64,000 bases of DNA from Buddleja alternifolia (taxonomy: Eukaryota > Streptophyta > Magnoliopsida > Lamiales > Scrophulariaceae). Location: assembly GCA_019426215.1 (NCBI GenBank), contig CM033408.1:21148375-21212374 (forward strand). The letters run 5' to 3'. The first letter of the stretch is position 1, and every line of letters begins with the position of its first letter. Under the pieces are notes generated by a model. It saw only the letters and a program-made list of their open reading frames with translations, was not told the DNA's origin and ran no database searches. Shown piece after piece: positions 58,730 to 64,000 of this stretch. The translations under genes were made by a program, and so were the position numbers.

Positions 58730-60038
58730 TTAATTAGTCATACCCGCCGAGAACCTGATGCCGGTGCCCGGCAACCACGACATCCCGTCAATAAACCGTC
58801 CGACGGAGAATAAACTAGCCGTCGAAGCATCACTAATAACATGATACCCTGGCCATCTAACCCGATCCGAAACCGACGACCCGGGCCCATAATTCTTGTA
58901 CTCACCATACCAGAGAGTGCCCAAAGCAAAATCCCCATACCACTCCAGCCACCCTCTGGGCTGCACCATCTTGCTCATGTACGTATTCATGAAAACAGTC
59001 CTGGAATACATTTTCCAGGGCCTGCCCAAATACGTGGGCTTATTTGCGTATATATAGCTGTCCTGGATTGAGAATCCGGTGCTCTGGTGAGGGTCTTTTC
59101 GTCCTTGTGCAGTGATGGTGATTTTCTGGAGAGGCAGTGGGTCCAACGTGAAGATTTTGCAATTCTGGAGGACGGCGGCGCCATTGCCGAAGATGAAGTC
59201 GATGGTGCCGGAGATGGTGCATTCGCGGTAGAATTGGCGGAGGGAGTGGGCGTAGAGAGTGTCCTGGTGGCCTTCGATGCTGCATCGGTAGAAGGCCGAT
59301 TGGTCAGAGTCGACACGGAGGGCTACGCCTTGGTGGCTTTGGGGACCGGCCGTGTTGCGGAACGTTATGTCCCGAGCGATGAATCCTTTGCCGGAAACGG
59401 CTGGGAAATGAAATGAGAGTTAGTCAGGGGGAGTGAATATGTGAAGGGATTATGAGTGTGATTTATATAGCATATGTTGTTTAGTGTGAACGAGAAATTG
59501 TATTTTTAGTTCCATATGTTTAGCCTTTTTTAGGGTTTCATATGTTCAGCCTCTTTCATTTATGTTCACATTTTTATGGGAATTTCATTTCATAATTTTT
59601 TTAAAAATCACATTTGGTATTAAATGTATTTTTCATTTAAAATTTTACGATCAACTCCATTAGTCAACATTTTAATCCTTTTTTTAGGAGAAATTTTGTG
59701 CGTGAGTGAAACGTAATATTGAATAAAAACATCGTACTATTGAATATAATTGTATATTAGTGTATTCAAATACGGAGGTTCCCCCCTCCCCCCAGAAAAA
59801 ATGGATCAAAATGTGACTAACGAAATTGACTGTAAATTGTGGATGAAAAATTCGGTTGAAACCAAATATAAAAATCCTGTAGAAAAAAATGGGAGCAAAA
59901 TTGAAAATAATCAAATATATGAAATCAAAAATGCAATTTTCCCGTATGAACTAGTCCGTTAAGTTTCAAGTATATACCTTACTATTTATCAGGAAAAAAA
60001 AAAGTATATACCTTACTTTTAGCAAGATAGGCCATAGT

Positions 60039-60075
<37 letters not shown>

Positions 60076-62438
60076 GTACCAACCTTATTTAATTAAGTAT
60101 TGATTTTTATTTTATTTTTACACTTAAGTAAACACCTCAATGTATTAGTCAATGAGTGGTGCGAAACTGGACAATGGCAATTGTTACTCAACATTTAATT
60201 ATGGAAAAATTGCAAAATTTGGTACCTAGAAGGTCTTGCAAAATTAGTCATATTGGTTACGAACTTGCAACTTTAATCCCATAAAACACAAATAGTGCCG
60301 ACTTTAATCCCGACAGTCAAAAGATAGATGAAAAATCTTGCGTGACCCTCATGCATCGTTAGTCCCAGATGAACAAAATTATAATTCTTCAAAATATTTA
60401 TAAAATATATTCAAAAATTTAAAATTAAAAAAAAGTTGGAATGAATACGTCCTCTTCCCACCCCACAATCCACACCAGCCAACACCCGCGCCCCGCTTTA
60501 GCATTGCCGGCCACCTAGGAAGTCGAAAAGATGGTGTGATGGAGGTCCAATTGAGATGCGGTGAGGTGCAATGGATGGGGAGGGTCGATGATCAGCAGCC
60601 GATGGTGTGATGGTGGTGCGGTGTTGGAGGAGGAATGTGTGGTTGGTGGTGCTATGGAGGGGAGGGCCGACAGGGTCTGGGGGCTATGCGATAATATTGG
60701 TTTTTTTCACTTTAACATGAAAAAATCTAGACCTTTGATGATTTAGATCCAACGATCACTATTATAAAAGATTAAAATTCTGGACTTTTTGGATGATGAT
60801 CAAGTTAATAGTCTTAGAGGGTGTTTGGCTAAGCTTATCCAAAATATCTTATAAGCTCCTATATTTTATAAGATGTTTTAGGAGCTTATAAGATGTAATA
60901 TTTTATAAGATGTTTAGAAAAAAAGTGGGGTTAGGTTACTTTTTTAAAAACAGTTTATAAGACCCAAACATCTTATTTTTTAGCCTTATAAGCGATTTTT
61001 TTTTCAAAAATTACCAAACAAATTTATAAAGTTTATAAGCTCTAAAAGATCTTATAAGATGTTTATAGGAGCTTATAAGCTTAGCCAAACCGGAACGGAT
61101 CTTCTATCCACAATGTTGTCACATCATTGTGGGATTGACAAGTGTCCATTTAATTTGAATTATTATTAGCAGTTTTTTAAATGGACATTTGTCAATCCCA
61201 CAGTGATGTGATACCATTGTAATACACCATTGTGGGATAGAAGATCTGTTCCGTAGCCAAACACCCTCTTAGTTTAGTCAACTATCAACATGTAAGAGAT
61301 ATGCGCGTTTTAACATTTATTCTTTAACAGTTGGGATCAAAGTTGCAAATTTTTGTGTCCAATATAATATTACTAAAATTGTAACTTTGTAACCAATATA
61401 ACTAATTTTGCAAGCCATATCCTATGAGACAATCTTCAATTTGCCTGTTTAGTTAACTTATAAAGAAATAAGTGTGAGTAAAAAGTTACCAACTGTAGCT
61501 GTTCGAAAGGTAGTCCATCCTTGCATGAAGTTCCGATTTCCAGTAATCACAGTCCGCCCTATACCATCACCCAGAAGCATGATATTAGTCTTCTTCTTCT
61601 TCATGTCAATATTCTCCTGATAAACTCCTTTCTTCACATATATCACATACCTCCTCTTACTATAAGTCGGAGCCTCATATATCGCTTGTCCTATCGAACG
61701 ATAATCCCCGCTTCCATCCAACGCCACCACCGAATCTACGTGCATTCCCTTTCGACCCGAAACAAGAAAATCCTTATCCCCATCACTCATCCACTTTGGG
61801 AAACCCTTATTTCCATTTTCAGTATATGTAGCATTATTATTTCTTGGTGGTCTAAATGGGAGACTATGCATTTGAGTGTACAATGTTAACACATTACCTA
61901 TGAGTTGAGTTACTTGTTCTAGACTTCCCTTAACGAAGTGTTCAAGGCGTCGGTCCGTGCCCTCGAACCCTTCAAGGCAAGTATCTTGGTTGCTTAGGGC
62001 GGCGCTTAACCAAGCCTTTAGGTTTCCCTCCAATTGAGGGTTTTTGAAACCGGAGCGAATCTTGTTCATTTCTGAAAGGGACCATGCAAGCTCGGATACG
62101 GAGAAATCGAGGAGTTCTTTGCAGTCATTGATGGCTAGTTGTTCGCGGTAGCTTATTGATAAGGTGTTGAATTTTGTGATGCTGTCGATGGCTTTCATGG
62201 CCTCGTTGAGCGTGTTCTGTAGGGCTGCCCTAAGCACTGACAATGAGGTGTGATGGCCGTGACTTTCGACATGGGATTGAAGATTTGAAAGACATGAGTC
62301 TTGATTGTTGATTTTGTCACATGCTTGAATGATCATGGATTGGAAGGTTTGATTTTGGTCAATTAATCCATGGGAGAGGAGCAAGAAGGAAGATAATAAT
62401 AGGGTGGAAATTAAGGGAATGAGATTGGTGAATGCCAT
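58730..62438 (-). CDS. Pectinesterase with inhibitor pro-domain, secreted
   Basis: Exons 61490-62438 and 58730-59400, GT-AG intron in phase 1, 539 residues, the normal length for type I enzymes. Signal peptide about 1-24 (IPLISTLLLSSFLLLSHG). Pro-domain about 30-190 with IIQACDK, DSCLSN, NDCKEL and DTCLEG cysteines. Catalytic motifs are GVYQEN (271), QGVAL (340, usually QAVAL), QDTL (Asp363), DFIFG (Asp384) and LGRPW (Arg443). Acts on wall pectin after export. The usual RRLL/RKLL cleavage site before the catalytic domain is not clear; SGRK (227-230) is the nearest. The 2.1-kb intron holds three nested transposons. Exon 2 is GC-rich compared with exon 1. Confidence 0.92.
60814..61271. mobile_element. 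Tourist-like (PIF/Harbinger) MITE
   Basis: The element runs 60817-61268 with a perfect TTA target duplication (60814-60816, 61269-61271). The TIR is GAGGGTGTTTGGCTAAGCTT. It is interrupted near its right end by the element at 61091, after which the terminal ACCCTC resumes. Without that insertion it would be about 280 bp. Confidence 0.85.
61082..61262. mobile_element. Small Mutator-type MITE nested in the Tourist MITE
   Basis: The element is 61091-61253 (163 bp), with TIR CGGAACGGATCTTCTATCC at the left and CGGAACAGATCTTCTATCCC read from the right. It is bracketed by a perfect 9-bp target duplication TAGCCAAAC (61082-61090, 61254-61262), the Mutator hallmark. Its interior is a second palindrome (GTGGGATTGACAA ... 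TTGTCAATCCCAC). Confidence 0.88.
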
Positions 62439-62481
62439 TGATTTAGTTGATCATACAAAGGAGGGTTGTTTTGAAGGAGAT

Positions 62482-62489
62482 ATTTATAA
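62482..62489 (-). promoter_or_regulatory. Likely TATA box of the secreted pectinesterase
   Basis: TATAAATA on the minus strand, about 45 bases upstream of the start codon, implying a short leader. Confidence 0.4.
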
Positions 62490-62989
62490 TGTTCAAAGGA
62501 TGGGATTGCTTGTAATGGATGAAAATTGGAGGGAATGGAATGTTTTGTAGACGTGTAACATAAAACATTCTTTGATTTTACCTATGGCAAAGTTCAAGTT
62601 ATTATGCCCCCTTTTCGTACATGTAAAAATTTGATTCTCCTGAGATCAATAGTATGCTACGTCATAAATTCCAGTAAAAGTATCCACACAAATTGGAAAA
62701 TTCCGGTGAAATTTGTCCTTGATTTGCAAGTTTTCAGTAGTTACGGGATCAATTTACAAAGACTAATTTTACCACCCCTACAGGTACTGGACCAATTTTG
62801 CAATTTTTCATAAAGATGTTATTCACATAAACAGCTCCTTCGTCTGACCATTCTTGAAATTCAACCAGTATCAGTCTACTCCACAAGCCTTCACACAAAT
62901 GATCAAATTCGAAACACATCGACGATATTATAAGAACTCCTCCGATCCCTATTCTCTCACCGTCTCACCACTCGAACCATATACAACAT
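62490..62989. other. Intergenic
   Basis: Promoter of the pectinesterase and 3' flank of the next gene. No other feature is seen. Confidence 0.45.
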
Positions 62990-63770
62990 TCAAGGAATAA
63001 TGCCGCTTTTGTACAATTTATCTCCGCCTTCCGCCTGCGAATAACTCAAAGTTGGTGTACTTGCAACTTGATCCTTCACTCGCGATTCCATAACTAATTT
63101 CGCATTCCAATACCAAGGCCAAAGATACGGCGAAGAAACCGACGTAGAATATGAGGAAGGATGAAGGACAACTGAGCTCCAGTCTCTTTGTCCAACCTTA
63201 GCTTCTCTTATTCTTCTCCGGACCAACAAGTTCCCGGTATCTTCCCTTTTCATTTCGGATATGCTTCTAAGTATTGAAAGGCAAAGAAGAATCACTATAA
63301 CTGCATCTTCTTCCGGAACCACCTCGACCACTAGAAGCTTCCAATTCAAAAGAGCTGTGGCTTTCCCATTCGGGTTTTCATCCGAGAACCTAATCATAGT
63401 TACAAATTCATCTTCTTCATTGCTTTCTTCTTCTTTCCCTTCTTTCGTCTCTAAGACAGACTTTTTGACCTGATATTGCAATTGTCTCCCTTGCAGCAGC
63501 TTTACCTGTAATTGTTATTATTATTATTATTTATTTTTCAATCAATGGAACATATTGCATGTAGCGTTTTTCAGTTAAATGAGGGTTCCTCACCGTTGAT
63601 TCGGAAGAATTTTTATATTGCAGATCAAATTTCAATCCCGGGATTGATTTTGATGAATCACATTGTATTAACAATTCGTAGCCCATTGAGAAGCTCCATG
63701 AAGCTTGGCACCCTTCCGGTGGTTCTTTTGGTGTTGCGGTGCCAACCACTTTCTCTGTACTAGATGGCAC
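62990..63770 (-). CDS. Unrecognised two-exon gene, 230 residues
   Basis: Exons 63594-63770 and 62990-63505, an 88-base GT-AG intron (ACG|GTGAGG ... TTACAG) in phase 0. It starts MPSSTEKVVGTATPKEPPEG. An acidic stretch follows (KEGKEEESNEEDE), then a short hydrophobic segment (AVIVILLCLSI, about 127-137), a basic turn (LLVRRRIREAK) and a polar C-terminus (YLWPWYWNAKLV, AEGGDKLYKSGIIP). No signal peptide. The good splice sites, even codon use and lack of stops suggest a real gene. The family is not recognised and the short hydrophobic part may be buried rather than membrane-spanning. The start could lie further upstream in another exon. Confidence 0.6.
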
Positions 63771-64000
63771 ACGTAACCAAATTATCGATAAATTAGGAGG
63801 GAATTTGAAAAGATATGCAACAATGTAGATAAGTTGAGCAACTAATTACTCTCTGTCTTACTAATAGTAGAAAAGAAAAGGGAAGAAAAGGAGAAAAGAA
63901 AGAAGTATTATAGTATTATAGCATTATAGCTCCCACCTATCTATGTTTCATTATTAGGTAAAAGCCAATTAATCCCTGGGTAAATTACATAGACACCCCT
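63771..64000. other. 5' flank of the last gene
   Basis: AT-rich with an AG-rich run near 63870-63905. No firm promoter motif. Confidence 0.35.

Larger units (their letters stand above)
60206..61440. mobile_element. Outer TIR element in the pectinesterase intron (approximate ends)
   Basis: Inverted arms: CTTGCAAAATTAGTCATATT at 60235 onward pairs with its near complement at 61379-61416 (TTGCAAAATTAGTTATATTGG on the minus strand). Similarity continues inward through TGCAACTTTAATCCC/TGCAACTTTGATCCC. Ends and target duplication are not fixed. The Tourist-like element at 60817-61268 lies inside. Confidence 0.5.

Noticed and set aside
59087..59416. 109-codon plus-strand frame
   Set aside because: Antisense of the GC-rich second exon of the pectinesterase, which has the real motifs.

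Overview
This window is nuclear DNA from a flowering plant, most likely a eudicot. It carries intron-containing plant genes (pectinesterases, an F-box/LRR gene), Mutator-, copia-, CACTA- and Harbinger-type elements and endogenous plant pararetrovirus. The long intergenic stretches are very AT-rich. No species can be named from the sequence alone. Four protein genes look usable as read, all on the minus strand: a K/R/S-rich nuclear-type protein (15787-19572), an F-box/LRR protein (46719-48325), and two pectinesterases (53168-55724 and 58730-62438). A fifth, unrecognised two-exon gene lies at 62990-63770. Everything else is transposons, viral relics, tandem repeats or featureless AT-rich DNA.

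Layout. 1-8500: a decayed Mutator-like element read on the minus strand, cut by the window start. A complete but mutated Ty1-copia element (3197-7939, 5-bp target duplication) sits inside its 5' part. 8500-15780: small repeats, a 1.4-kb Harbinger-type element, a 1.7-kb element with long inverted repeats and an unassigned hairpin. 15787-19572: six-exon K/R/S-rich gene. 19641-38610: two direct 9.5-kb units, each a decayed caulimovirid provirus in the same orientation as the gene just downstream. 39075-43929: non-autonomous CACTA element. 44190-46245: five full copies of a 392-bp unit plus a partial sixth. 46719-48325: F-box gene flanked by a direct repeat. 49395-50626: seven 143-bp repeats ending in a lone CACTA terminus, followed by a 48-bp tandem repeat. 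53168-62438: two pectinesterase genes. 62990-63770: small unknown gene.

How it fits together. The pectinesterases are both pro-domain (inhibitor plus catalytic) enzymes of cell-wall pectin de-esterification, with one intron at the same codon and phase. They differ in targeting (membrane anchor versus signal peptide) and in tail. The viral units carry the gene order ORF1, ORF2, polyprotein (movement, coat, protease, RT, RNase H), then an ORF4 with a viroplasmin-like domain. This order is closest to solendoviruses. Their TATA box and tRNA-Met primer site lie between ORF4 and the next ORF1. The copy nearest the K/R/S-rich gene therefore places a pararetroviral promoter about 1.2 kb upstream of that gene's start codon, in the same orientation. 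This arrangement, the 392-bp array, and a three-level transposon nest inside a pectinesterase intron are the most interesting parts of the window.
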